Positions 53,786-62,210 of a DNA stretch of 64,000 nt are shown here, in pieces; position 1 is the stretch's first letter, and every line of letters begins with the position of its first letter. Location of the stretch: positions 62,001 through 126,000 of the forward strand of contig JACKIN010000001.1 in assembly GCA_020638495.1 (NCBI GenBank), given 5' to 3'. The position numbers and the translations under genes are program-made. The stretch comes from Geminicoccaceae bacterium. Its GTDB lineage: Bacteria > Pseudomonadota > Alphaproteobacteria > Geminicoccales > Geminicoccaceae. The notes under the pieces are model-generated. The model worked only from the letters and a program-made list of their open reading frames with translations, ran no database searches and had not been told where the DNA came from.

Positions 53786-54910
53786 ATGACCACGCTGACC
53801 CTGACGAGCTGGAACATCGAGCATTTCTCGCGGCTGCTCGACGGCAATGCCGGCGAGGCGGAGCGGCTCGCCGCCATCGCCGCCGAGATCCGGGCCATCG
53901 ATCCGCACGTCCTCCTGATCGTCGAGGGGCCGGCCAGCCTGCCGGCGCTCGAGGCCTGGGTGGCGGCGGCCGAGCCGCACGGCCTCGGCGGCGGCTGGCG
54001 CGTGGCCACCATTCCCGGCACGAACGAGGCGCTCGAGGCACGGCCGGACGACCCGCGGCGGGCGCTGGCCGGGCTCTACGCCATGCAGGGCAACCGGATC
54101 AGCGGCGGCCAGTGGCTCTGGTTCCTGGTCAAGGACGGGCTCTTCCAGGAGAGCCGGGCCACGCTCCTCGCACCGCTGGTCTGGCAGGACCTGACGGGGC
54201 AGCGGGACTGGCCGGTGCATCGCTGGGGCGAGCTCATATCGCGGCGGCACGCGCACTGGCGGCACCCGCAGGTGCTCCTGCTGCAGATGGGCGGGGTGGA
54301 GATCGAGGTCGTCGGAGCGCATCTGAAGAGCAAGATCAACCACGAGCGCGCCTTCGACGAGGCGGGCGAGCTGACCCACGACTATGTCGACGAGGCCCTT
54401 CGGGCGCGCATCCAGCTCGCCACCGAGGCCTACGACATCCGCCGCTACATCGACGGCCGCTTCGCCCAGACGCCGAAGCCCCGCATCCTGGTGGCGGGCG
54501 ATTTCAACGACGGGCCGGGGCGCGGCTTCTTCGAGCGCGAGTATCTCTATTTCGACCTCGTCGGAAACCTGCAGGGCGACGTCTTCGCTGCCGACAAGTT
54601 CCTCAACCACGCGCTCTTCGACTTCCCGGGCGACCTGCGCTGGACCACCGCCTTCGACGACCGGGTCGAGCGCTGGTCGAGGACACGGGACGGCACGCCG
54701 CCCTTGCCGGCCGAGCCCTACGATGCGACCCGCTTCCAGCTCATCGACCACATCCTCTTCACCCAGGCGCTGGTGGGCGAGGGGGCATGCCCGCGGATCA
54801 GGGGCGGGGCAGGCCGGGTCGAGCATACCGTGCACCAGCGGATCAATGCCGGGCTCGGCCGCCGGCGCACCAGCGACCACGTGCCGGTCTCGGTCGAGCT
54901 CACGCTCTGA
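53786..54910 (+). CDS. Endonuclease/exonuclease/phosphatase (EEP) family protein
   Basis: A 374-residue soluble hydrolase of the DNase I-like fold. Active-site landmarks are TSWNIEHFSRLL at the N-terminus (Asn), IVEGPAS (metal Glu), VVGAHLKSK (His), VAGDFNDGPGRGFFE (Asp/Asn) and TSDHVPVSVEL at the end (Asp/His). All catalytic elements are present. The substrate could be nucleic acid, a phosphoinositide-like lipid or another phosphodiester; there is no signal peptide. It is convergent with the dehalogenase-like gene and overlaps it by 11 bases. Confidence 0.82.
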   Translation: MTTLTLTSWNIEHFSRLLDGNAGEAERLAAIAAEIRAIDPHVLLIVEGPASLPALEAWVAAAEPHGLGGGWRVATIPGTNEALEARPDDPRRALAGLYAMQGNRISGGQWLWFLVKDGLFQESRATLLAPLVWQDLTGQRDWPVHRWGELISRRHAHWRHPQVLLLQMGGVEIEVVGAHLKSKINHERAFDEAGELTHDYVDEALRARIQLATEAYDIRRYIDGRFAQTPKPRILVAGDFNDGPGRGFFEREYLYFDLVGNLQGDVFAADKFLNHALFDFPGDLRWTTAFDDRVERWSRTRDGTPPLPAEPYDATRFQLIDHILFTQALVGEGACPRIRGGAGRVEHTVHQRINAGLGRRRTSDHVPVSVELTL

Positions 54911-55787
54911 AGAACGCCTCCAGCTTCTCGGTCGTCGCCTCGGGCGCCTCCTCGGGGAGGTAGTGGCCGCAATCGAGCGCCTCGCCGGTCACCTCGCCCG
55001 CCGCCTTCTCGCGCCAGGTGGCGAGCACGTCGAAATGCTTCTCCATGAGCCCGTGGCGGCCCCAGAGCACGAGGAGGGGGCACTGGATGCGGGCGTCCTC
55101 GTCGGCCTCGTCGTGCTCGAGGTCGATCGTGGCGGCGGCGCGGTAGTCCTCGCAGCTGGCATGGATGGTGGCCGGGCTGGCGAAGCAGCGCTCGTACTCG
55201 GCCATGGCGTCCGGGTGGACGAACGTGCTGCTCTTGCCGGCCGACCAGCCGCCGAGCTTCTGGTGCAGGTAGTAGATCGGGTCGGCGCCGATCAGCCGCT
55301 CGGGGAAATCGGCCGGGCGGCTGAGGAAGAACCAGTGGTAGTAGCCCTCGGCGATCGCCTTGTTGGTGGCGGCGAAGATGGTGCGGGTCGGCACGATGTC
55401 GAGCACGGCCGCCCGGGTCACCACCTTGGGGTGGTCGAGGCACATGCGGTGCGTGACCCGGCCACCCCGGTCGTGGCCGGCCACCATGAACCGGTCGAAG
55501 CCGAGCATGCGCATGGCCTCGACCAGGTCGGCCGCCATCGCCCGCTTGCTCATCGCCCGGTGGGTCCCGTCGCCGACCGGCTTGCCGCTGTCGCCATAGC
55601 CGCGCAGATCGGCGCAGACGACGGTGAAGGTCTCGGCCAGGGCGGGGGCCACGCGGTGCCACATGGCATGGGTCTGGGGATAGCCGTGCAGCAGCAGGAG
55701 CGGCGGCCCTTCGCCCTTGGTGCGGGCGAAGATCCCGGTCTCCGCCGTGCTCAGCCGATGCCCCTGAAAGCCAGGAAAGAGTTTCAT
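54900..55787 (-). CDS. Alpha/beta hydrolase, fluoroacetate dehalogenase-like
   Basis: A 295-residue cytosolic hydrolase. The nucleophile motif GHDRGGRVTHR gives Asp106, Arg107 and Arg110; YYHWFFL gives His151 and Trp152; CEDYRA gives Tyr215; and CGHYLPEEAPE gives His275. This is the full residue set described for fluoroacetate dehalogenases: nucleophile, carboxylate-binding arginines, fluoride-pocket His/Trp/Tyr and base. Haloacetate dehalogenase is therefore the best call. Epoxide hydrolases share the fold but not the DR-x-x-R and HW pairs. It starts at the ATG at 55787. Confidence 0.82.
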   Translation of the reverse strand: MKLFPGFQGHRLSTAETGIFARTKGEGPPLLLLHGYPQTHAMWHRVAPALAETFTVVCADLRGYGDSGKPVGDGTHRAMSKRAMAADLVEAMRMLGFDRFMVAGHDRGGRVTHRMCLDHPKVVTRAAVLDIVPTRTIFAATNKAIAEGYYHWFFLSRPADFPERLIGADPIYYLHQKLGGWSAGKSSTFVHPDAMAEYERCFASPATIHASCEDYRAAATIDLEHDEADEDARIQCPLLVLWGRHGLMEKHFDVLATWREKAAGEVTGEALDCGHYLPEEAPEATTEKLEAFFRA

Positions 55788-55821
55788 TCCACCGCCCTCC
55801 GACTCGCGCGCCTGGGTATTT

Positions 55822-57210
55822 CTAGCACACGCGAAGGTCGATGGCGCGGCCCAAGCCGTCGACCGTGCGGGCGGGGCGCAGCTCCCAGTGGAGCCGGGGC
55901 GTGAAGCCCTGGCCAAGGGCCGAATCGAAGGTTCGGGCCATGACGATCCCGGCGGACCGTTCGACCTTGGTGTGCTTCTCCAGCTTGGCGGCGAGGTTAA
56001 CGGGCTCGCCCAGGACCGTGTATTCGAGCCTTTGCGCGTCGCCCACCGTGCCGAACATCACGGTGCCCGTCGTGATCGCGGCGGCGACCGCGGGGGCCGG
56101 CAGGTTGCGCCGGGCGCGATCGCCGCTCCAGCGTTGGCCGGTCTCCAGCACGGCCTCGATCGCGGCGAGCGCCTCGGCGGCGGCGGAATCGCTCGGCCGG
56201 ACGGCACCGAAGCTGGCGAGGATGCCGTCGCCCATGAACTTGTCGATGCTGCCGCCGGCGGCGCGCACCGCCCGGGTCATCAGGGCCTGGTACTCGCCGA
56301 GGAGCTGCATGACGTCCGCCGGCGCCAGGCGCTCGCCGAGGCCTGTGAAGCCGCGCAGATCGATGAACATGATCGCGGCCTCGCGCAGCTCGGCGCGGCC
56401 GGGCACGAGCTCAGCGTCGCTGCCGGTGATCCGGCCGGCGATCTCGGGCGCGAAGAAGCGCTTGAGGTCGGACGCGGCCTGGCCCTCGACGGCGGCCCGC
56501 ACCAGGAGCTTGCGGGCCCGGTGGAGGGCCAGGGCGAGGATGGCGGTCACCACGAGGATCGAGACGATCTTGTCGACCTCGGCGCCGATCAGGATGCTGT
56601 AGCTCATCATGTATTCGGCGAAGTCCCGGGTGATCATCGTTTCGCCTGCCGGCCCGCCGCCGGCGAGCACCGCGTAGGCGACGAGGGCGAGCCAGCCGAG
56701 TGCTGCGCTGATGCCGGCGAGGAGGACGAAGGCGGGCTCGAAGCGGAGCGTGCGAAGGGCGATCAGGATGAAGACGTACATCAAGGTCGGCGCCTTGAGG
56801 TAGAGGGCCGGCGGCGCCTGGTACTGCAGGTGGAAGCTCCAGATGGTCACCATCAGGAGGGCGATGTCGACGACCACCGAGACGGCGAGGATCGGCCGGG
56901 TCAGGCGCTGCCTCAGGGCGAGGCCGAGGCGCCAGAAGGTGAACAGGGCATAGAGCACGAGGGCGATCGGCACGGGCTCGAACGGCACGTCCGGCGGGAA
57001 GGCCTTGGGGGTGAGGCTGTAGAGGACGGCGAAGAGGACGATGGCGCCGAGCTGGATCAGGCTGACCAGCACCTCGCTGCGCGCCTGCTCGCGGCCGATG
57101 GCGTCGGCCACGCGCTGCGGCATGGCTTCGGGCAAGGGCGGGCCGAGCAGGACACGCCCGGCACGCTCGCGGGCAGCGCCGCTGGCCAGGCGCTGGACGA
57201 TTCCGCGCAT
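55822..57210 (-). CDS. Membrane-bound class III adenylate/guanylate cyclase
   Basis: A 462-residue protein. Six hydrophobic segments lie between about residues 48 and 230, then a class III cyclase domain from about 275. Metal aspartates are Asp284 (MFIDLRGFTG) and Asp328 (KFMGDGILASFGA), Lys324 is at the base-recognition position and Asn405 at the transition-state position. The usual Arg four residues after that Asn is Lys409 (NLAAKLE) and the usual Asp of DYTV is Glu396. GGAGG lies eight bases before the ATG at 57210. It likely makes cAMP in response to a membrane signal. Confidence 0.88.
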   Translation of the reverse strand: MRGIVQRLASGAARERAGRVLLGPPLPEAMPQRVADAIGREQARSEVLVSLIQLGAIVLFAVLYSLTPKAFPPDVPFEPVPIALVLYALFTFWRLGLALRQRLTRPILAVSVVVDIALLMVTIWSFHLQYQAPPALYLKAPTLMYVFILIALRTLRFEPAFVLLAGISAALGWLALVAYAVLAGGGPAGETMITRDFAEYMMSYSILIGAEVDKIVSILVVTAILALALHRARKLLVRAAVEGQAASDLKRFFAPEIAGRITGSDAELVPGRAELREAAIMFIDLRGFTGLGERLAPADVMQLLGEYQALMTRAVRAAGGSIDKFMGDGILASFGAVRPSDSAAAEALAAIEAVLETGQRWSGDRARRNLPAPAVAAAITTGTVMFGTVGDAQRLEYTVLGEPVNLAAKLEKHTKVERSAGIVMARTFDSALGQGFTPRLHWELRPARTVDGLGRAIDLRVC

Positions 57211-57360
57211 GGGCGGCCTCCGGAATTGCGCCAACGAGGTTTACGCCGAACGACGATCCGCACCAACCGGCCGGGTGCTCGCGGCGCATCACGTCACGCT
57301 GAGCCGGGCAGCATGGACGCCGGTGAATGAAGGAAACGTGACACCGGCTCATCCCGGCCG

Positions 57361-57375
57361 GCAATGCTGCATTGC
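57361..57375. promoter_or_regulatory. Perfect 7 bp dyad GCAATGC-T-GCATTGC
   Basis: An exact inverted repeat followed by AAAAA in the 267-base gap between the divergent cyclase and DUF1127 genes. Compactness and placement about 100 bases upstream of the DUF1127 start suggest a regulator-binding site; no regulator is identified. Confidence 0.4.
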
Positions 57376-57477
57376 AAAAACCGGCATGGTGACCGGCCAT
57401 GAGAGTCGCCACATTCCCGATCGTTGGGAGCAACGCGTGGATGATGCGTTGCAATATGAGTTCGAAGGACCTGTACC

Positions 57478-57726
57478 ATGAACAACCAGATGACCCTGCC
57501 TGTCGGTGGCGTCGCGGGTGCCTGGCGCGGCGAGAGCCGCGACACCTCGCGCTTCGGTCAGCTGATTGCCGCCCTGCGCCGCCAGCTGGCCGTTCACCGC
57601 GTCTATCGGCGGACCTACGATGAGTTGATGACGCTGACCGATCGGGAGCTCGACGACATCGGTGTCGCCCGCTGCGATATCCAGAGGGTCGCCCGCGATA
57701 CGGCACGGGAGGTCGTGCCCGCGTAA
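57478..57726 (+). CDS. DUF1127 domain small protein
   Basis: An 82-residue protein. The C-terminal half holds the DUF1127 signature: a short basic helix (ALRRQLAVHRVYRRTYDEL) followed by LTDRELDDIGVARCDIQRVA. DUF1127 proteins are small, arginine-rich and abundant in alphaproteobacteria; in a few species they are linked to RNA or phosphate metabolism and stress, possibly through RNA binding. The N-terminal 35 residues are not conserved. It is divergent from the cyclase gene. Confidence 0.85.
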   Translation: MNNQMTLPVGGVAGAWRGESRDTSRFGQLIAALRRQLAVHRVYRRTYDELMTLTDRELDDIGVARCDIQRVARDTAREVVPA

Positions 57727-57818
57727 GCGCCCCGGGCCGGCGCCGATGACGCCTTTGGGTGTCGTCGGCGGCCGTGTCCTGATACGCAGGCCTTCTCACG
57801 ACTCGGGGAGGTCGGCGC

Positions 57819-59249
57819 ATGAATCTCGAGCAGTTCCGTCAGGAGGCGCACGGCCTCGTCGACTGGATGGTGGCATATCTTTCGACCATCGAGCGGCGGC
57901 CCGTGCGCAGCCCGGCGACCCCGGGCAGCATCGCCGCGCAGCTGCCGGCCGCGGCACCGGAAGGCCCCGAGCCGTTCGAGGCCATCTTCCGCGACTTCGA
58001 GCGGATCGTCATGCCCGGCATGACGCACTGGCAGCATCCGCGCTTCTTCGCCTATTTCCCCGCCAATTCCAGCCCGCCCTCGGTCCTGGCGGAGATGCTG
58101 ACGGCGACGCTCGCCGCCCAGTGCATGCTCTGGCAGACCTCGCCGGCGGCGTCGGAGATGGAGGGCCGGGTGCTCGACTGGCTCCGGCAGATGCTGGGGC
58201 TGGATGCGGGCCTCGCCGGGGTGATCCAGGACTCGGCGTCCTCGGCGACGCTCTGCGCCGTTCTCGTGGCACGCGAGCGGGCGACCGGCTGGCAGGCCAA
58301 TGAGGCCGGGCTGGGCGCTTGTCCCCCGCTTGCCGTCTACACGTCCGATCAGGCGCATTCCTCGGTCGAGAAGGCCGTCCGCATCGCCGGTCTCGGCCGC
58401 TCGGCCTTGCGGCTGGTGCCGTCGGACGAGCGCTTCGCCATGCGTGCCGATGCCCTGGCCGGGATGATCGAGGCCGATCTGCGGGCCGGGGTGAAGCCCG
58501 CCTGCGTGGTGGCCACGCTCGGGGCCACCGGCACCGGCGGCATCGACCCGCTGGCCGCCATCGGCCGGCTCTGCCGCGCGCACGACATCTATCTGCATGT
58601 CGACGCGGCCTGGGCGGGCAGCGCCCTGCTCCTGCCCGAGACGCGCTGGATGATCGACGGCATCGAGCAGGCGGACAGCTTCGTCACCAACCCGCACAAG
58701 TGGCTCCGCACCAATTTCGACTGCTCGGTGCATTACGTGCGCCGGCCGGACGAGCTGGTCCGCACGCTCTCGGTGATGCCGGCCTATCTCACCGGCCCGG
58801 GGACGGGGCAGGCGGTCGACTACCGCGACTGGGGCATCCCGCTTGGCCGGCGGTTTCGCGCGCTGAAGCTGTGGTTCGTGATCCGCTCCTATGGCATCTC
58901 CGGCCTGCAGGCGATGCTGCGCGACCATATCGCCTGGACCCGCGAGCTGGCCGCCTGGATCGAGGCGACACCCGGCTTCGAGCTGGTCTCGCCGCCGGTG
59001 CTCGGCCTCCTCTCGTTCCGCTGCCGGCCCTCCGGGCTGGACGCCGAGGGGCTCGATGCGCTGAACCGGCGGCTGGTCGAGCGGATCAACGACGACGGGC
59101 GCATCTATCTGACCCAGAACATCGTGCGCGGTCGCTTCGCGCTCCGTTTCTCCATCGGCCAGGCGACGACCGAGCGACGGCATGTCGAGGAAGGCTGGGC
59201 AGTCGTCCGGGAGCTGGCGGAGCAAGTAGTACGAACAAGAAATGTATAA
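57819..59249 (+). CDS. PLP-dependent decarboxylase, aromatic-L-amino-acid decarboxylase-like
   Basis: A 476-residue group II decarboxylase. Landmarks are THWQHPRFFAYFPANSS, LWQTSPAASEMEGRVLDW, the PLP-stacking His180 (SDQAHSSVEKA), Asp262 (LHVDAAWAGSAL) and the Schiff-base Lys294 in TNPHKWLRTNFDC. This is the pattern of bacterial aromatic amino acid decarboxylases acting on tyrosine, Dopa, tryptophan or phenylalanine to give the amine. Substrate preference cannot be read directly. It follows DUF1127 by 92 bases on the same strand and may have its own promoter. Confidence 0.9.
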   Translation: MNLEQFRQEAHGLVDWMVAYLSTIERRPVRSPATPGSIAAQLPAAAPEGPEPFEAIFRDFERIVMPGMTHWQHPRFFAYFPANSSPPSVLAEMLTATLAAQCMLWQTSPAASEMEGRVLDWLRQMLGLDAGLAGVIQDSASSATLCAVLVARERATGWQANEAGLGACPPLAVYTSDQAHSSVEKAVRIAGLGRSALRLVPSDERFAMRADALAGMIEADLRAGVKPACVVATLGATGTGGIDPLAAIGRLCRAHDIYLHVDAAWAGSALLLPETRWMIDGIEQADSFVTNPHKWLRTNFDCSVHYVRRPDELVRTLSVMPAYLTGPGTGQAVDYRDWGIPLGRRFRALKLWFVIRSYGISGLQAMLRDHIAWTRELAAWIEATPGFELVSPPVLGLLSFRCRPSGLDAEGLDALNRRLVERINDDGRIYLTQNIVRGRFALRFSIGQATTERRHVEEGWAVVRELAEQVVRTRNV

Positions 59250-59382
59250 AAAGAGATAGCGGGCTCGGAGCGGTTCCCCGGCTCTTCCGTCGCGTCGGCA
59301 TCGAGCACTGCAAGGTGGCGGTCCATATCCCTGCTCAGTAACGGCGAATGGACGATCGACGAGGGGCGCTTCGTGACGCCAC

Positions 59383-59410
59383 CACGATGCCGGCACGATG
59401 CCGGCACGAT
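59383..59410. repeat. Short tandem repeat, 2.5 copies of CACGATGCCGG
   Basis: CACGATGCCGG occurs at 59383 and 59394, and CACGAT again at 59405, just after the end of the decarboxylase gene and before the end of the convergent TPR gene. Probably replication slippage. Confidence 0.6.
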
Positions 59411-59433
59411 CGACCTGGCAGGCGCGGCGCGCT

Positions 59434-61191
59434 TCAGGCGGCTTTCAGCCCGGCGCTCTGCAGGCCGCCGAGCAGGTCCTCGACGAGATCCGGCGGTAGC
59501 TGCCAGTAGCCCAGGTACTCGCCGGCCCGGTCGGCGGCGTCCGGGGCCAGCTCCAGGAGGTCCTGGACGGCCTGCGCCGCCTGCCGCTGCAGGCCGAGCC
59601 GGCCATAGACGGCGGCGCGCAGCAGGCGGGTCATCAGGAAATCCGGCAGGTCGCTCTGCTCGAGCTCGCCTCTGGCCGCCGCATAGTCCCCGCGCCGATA
59701 GGCGTCGATGACGAAGGGGATGCGGTAGGAGGCCGGGTGCGCCGGATTCAGCTCGATCGCCCGGGCGCGCATGGCGAGGCCGCGCTCCCAGTCGCCCGAA
59801 TAGGCGATCTTGCCGCCGAGATCGGCGAGCGCGTCGCTGTCGTTCGGGTTGAGCTCGAGGGCCAGATCGGCGTGCCGGCGAAACCCGTCCATGTCGCCGG
59901 CGGTGAACAGCACCGCTGCCAGCGACCGCTGGGCGACCGCATTCTCCGGCTCCAGCTCGACCGCCTTGCGCGCCGCCTCGAGCGCCGCGGCCAGCTCCTG
60001 ACCCGCCGGGTCGTGGGTGTAGCCGTAGCGCAGCGCCTCGAGGCGAAGATAGGCGAGATAGGCCCAGGCATGGGCATAGTCCGGCTCCGTGCGGACCGCG
60101 CGCTCGAGGCAGGTTTTCGCTGCCGTGTAGTCCGCCGGCGCATAGGTCGCATAGTAGTGATCGGCGGCCAGGATGCAGGCATAGCTCGCGAGGCTCGCCG
60201 GCAGGTCCGCCTGGTCGGCGGCGCGGCTGAGCTGGCGGTTCACGAGGCCCCAGGGCTGGGCGACGGCGGTGACGATGGCGGCAGCGATCTCGCTTTCCAG
60301 CGCCAGGGCCCCGTTGCCGGCGTGCGGGCCGGTGAAGGTCCTGGTCCAGAGCACACCGGCGTCCTCGGTCGAGATCAGGCTGGCGGTGACGACGAACCCC
60401 TCGTCGTCGCGCCGCACCGTGCCATCGACGACGTAGTCGAGGCCCGCTTCGGCGGCAGCGCGGATCGGGTCGCCGCCGGCCTCGGCCAGGGCCAGGGCGC
60501 TGCGTCGGGCCAATACGAAGAACTGGCGGAAATGCGTCAGTTCGGCGGTGACGAGGGCGGTGAGGCCACCGGCCACGGTGGTGGTGCCCGGCGCGTCGTC
60601 GAGCGCTTCGAACGGCAGGACGCCGATGGCCGGCGTCTGGCGTGCGAGGTCGGCAGCACCATTGACCTCGACCGGCGCTGTCGGTGAGCCACGCTCGAGG
60701 CCGAGATGGGCGGCGATGCCGATCGCGATCGCGATGAGGGCGGCGGTCAGGAAGGCGACGCGATACGGCCGGCGATGGCTGGGCGCGGGCTTCGCCCGGG
60801 TGAGGGCGGGAGCCCGGGCGGCGGTCCGGGCCGGGGCCGGTGCTCCGGTCCGCGCTGCCTCGAAGCGGGGCACGTAGCCGCCCTTGGGCAGGGTGATGCG
60901 GACCGGGTCAGCCTTGCCTTCCCCGGCATAGTAGGCGGCGAGCTTCTGCCTGAGACGGCCGGCCTCGACGCGGACCAGCGACTCGGCCTGCGGGTCGAAA
61001 TCCGCCGGCCGCTCGAACACGTCGACGCCGATGGCGTAGGCGCGCATGGCCCGCTCGTTGCCGGCGAGCCGGGCTTCGACGATGTGGCGCAGGAAGGCCT
61101 GCAGGCGCGGCGAGCCCTCGAGCTCGGCGCTGGCGAGCACACGCGCGAGGGCGGCGAGCACAGCTTCGTCCGGGATCGGTTCCTCGCCCAT
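59434..61191 (-). CDS. TolB-like/TPR membrane protein with CadC-type layout
   Basis: A 585-residue protein. The N-terminal ~110 residues (SPRLQAFLRHIVEARLAGNE, AYAIGVDVFERPADFDPQAESLVRVEAGRLRQKLAAYY, LPKGGYVPRFE) form the soluble domain found in many alphaproteobacterial cyclase-like or winged-helix-like sensors. One membrane helix (VAFLTAALIAIAIGIAAHLGL) follows, then a TolB-N-like domain (IGVLPFEALDDAPG ... DYVVDGTVRR) and at least four TPR-like repeats to the end. It probably senses a signal across the membrane and may regulate the divergent gene pair at 61350-62197; that is inference from position. Confidence 0.75.
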   Translation of the reverse strand: MGEEPIPDEAVLAALARVLASAELEGSPRLQAFLRHIVEARLAGNERAMRAYAIGVDVFERPADFDPQAESLVRVEAGRLRQKLAAYYAGEGKADPVRITLPKGGYVPRFEAARTGAPAPARTAARAPALTRAKPAPSHRRPYRVAFLTAALIAIAIGIAAHLGLERGSPTAPVEVNGAADLARQTPAIGVLPFEALDDAPGTTTVAGGLTALVTAELTHFRQFFVLARRSALALAEAGGDPIRAAAEAGLDYVVDGTVRRDDEGFVVTASLISTEDAGVLWTRTFTGPHAGNGALALESEIAAAIVTAVAQPWGLVNRQLSRAADQADLPASLASYACILAADHYYATYAPADYTAAKTCLERAVRTEPDYAHAWAYLAYLRLEALRYGYTHDPAGQELAAALEAARKAVELEPENAVAQRSLAAVLFTAGDMDGFRRHADLALELNPNDSDALADLGGKIAYSGDWERGLAMRARAIELNPAHPASYRIPFVIDAYRRGDYAAARGELEQSDLPDFLMTRLLRAAVYGRLGLQRQAAQAVQDLLELAPDAADRAGEYLGYWQLPPDLVEDLLGGLQSAGLKAA

Positions 61192-61349
61192 CCTCCTCCA
61201 CCGGCGGCCAGCGCCGGCACCATCCGGCCATAAGTTGCAGCCCGATCATGGGCCGCGACTGACCGTCAGTTGCCGTTACTCACATGCCGCGCAGGCCCAA
61301 GGTATGCTCCGACTGCGGCTCCTCGAACAGTGTGATCGAAGGGGCGGCA

Positions 61350-61826
61350 ATGGCAAGTGAGGCGAATCCCCTGGGGTCGGGAGGCCCTTCTCTCGGCCTC
61401 GAGCTCTGGCGGGGACGCACCGGCGTGTCGAGCCTCCCTCGGTCCGAAATTCTCGAGATCCGGCGTGCCAACCGGCGAGTGAGAGGCTTCCTCGCCGGGC
61501 ACGCCGGTCGTTCGCGTGGCGCCGAAGCACGCGATGGCGAGGGTCGGCCGGTGGACCCGATGGACCCGCGCGCCCGAAGCTTCAGCCTCGTCGGCGCCTT
61601 TCTCGCCGCCGCTCGGCCCTCGCCCTGGCTCTTTCGTCGGTGGATGACCGCCGCCCACGAGGCCGCCGCCGAGATCCTGGGTGATCCGGACGCCGATGTC
61701 TTCGCGTACAATGACGCGGCCGAGATCGATCAGGAAGGGGTGATGGCCCTGCTCGACGAGATAGATGCCCGGGTGACACCGCTGGTGGACGTGGACCTGC
61801 CGACGCCGCCCGGGTCGGGCCGATGA
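61350..61826 (+). CDS. Hypothetical protein, first of a tandem paralogue pair
   Basis: A 158-residue soluble protein starting at the ATG with AAGGGGCG nine bases upstream; an ATG 22 codons earlier lacks a ribosome site. The first 75 residues are basic and probably flexible. Residues 78-141 are a helical domain, SFSLVGAFLAAARPSP, FRRWMTAAHEAAAEILGDP and EIDQEGVMALLDEIDARV, which is repeated in the next gene. I do not recognise the family. The stop overlaps the next start (ATGA), so the pair is coupled. Confidence 0.6.
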   Translation: MASEANPLGSGGPSLGLELWRGRTGVSSLPRSEILEIRRANRRVRGFLAGHAGRSRGAEARDGEGRPVDPMDPRARSFSLVGAFLAAARPSPWLFRRWMTAAHEAAAEILGDPDADVFAYNDAAEIDQEGVMALLDEIDARVTPLVDVDLPTPPGSGR

Positions 61827-62197
61827 TCGGCAAGGGAGCGGCCCTGCCGGCCGGGTCGGCCTCGCGGACCAGGCCGCAACAGGGGGCGGGCGGCATCGAG
61901 CCCGCCGAGCTTGCCGAGCTTCGCCAGGCGGTCCTGCATCTGCGGCGGCATTTCGCCCGGCCGCGCGCCGATCCGGCCGGGACCGAGCTTTCCCTGACCG
62001 CTCATTTCCTCAATCTGGCGCCCTCGACGACCGTCCGCTTCCGGCTGTGGATGGGCCTGTGCACCCAGGCGGCGACCGAGCTTCTGGGCGACCCGCTGGC
62101 CCATCTGCGGCCGGTCGACACGCTCGACAGCGTCATGGTGGTGCAGTTGCTGGACCGTGTCGCCGACCGGCTCGGGCTCTCCTCGCACGTCTGCTGA
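61823..62197 (+). CDS. Hypothetical protein, second of a tandem paralogue pair
   Basis: A 124-residue soluble protein coupled to the previous gene by ATGA. Residues 56-118 (LSLTAHFLNLAPST, FRLWMGLCTQAATELLGDP, LDSVMVVQLLDRVADRL) align with residues 78-141 of its neighbour: both have SL-x3-FL, an FR-x-WM motif, A-x-E-[IL]-LGDP and a final acidic helix. It has a shorter N-terminal tail and ends in Cys. Function unknown; the shared domain may form a heterodimer with the neighbour. Confidence 0.6.
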   Translation: MIGKGAALPAGSASRTRPQQGAGGIEPAELAELRQAVLHLRRHFARPRADPAGTELSLTAHFLNLAPSTTVRFRLWMGLCTQAATELLGDPLAHLRPVDTLDSVMVVQLLDRVADRLGLSSHVC

Positions 62198-62210
62198 GCG
62201 GCTCGGGCTC

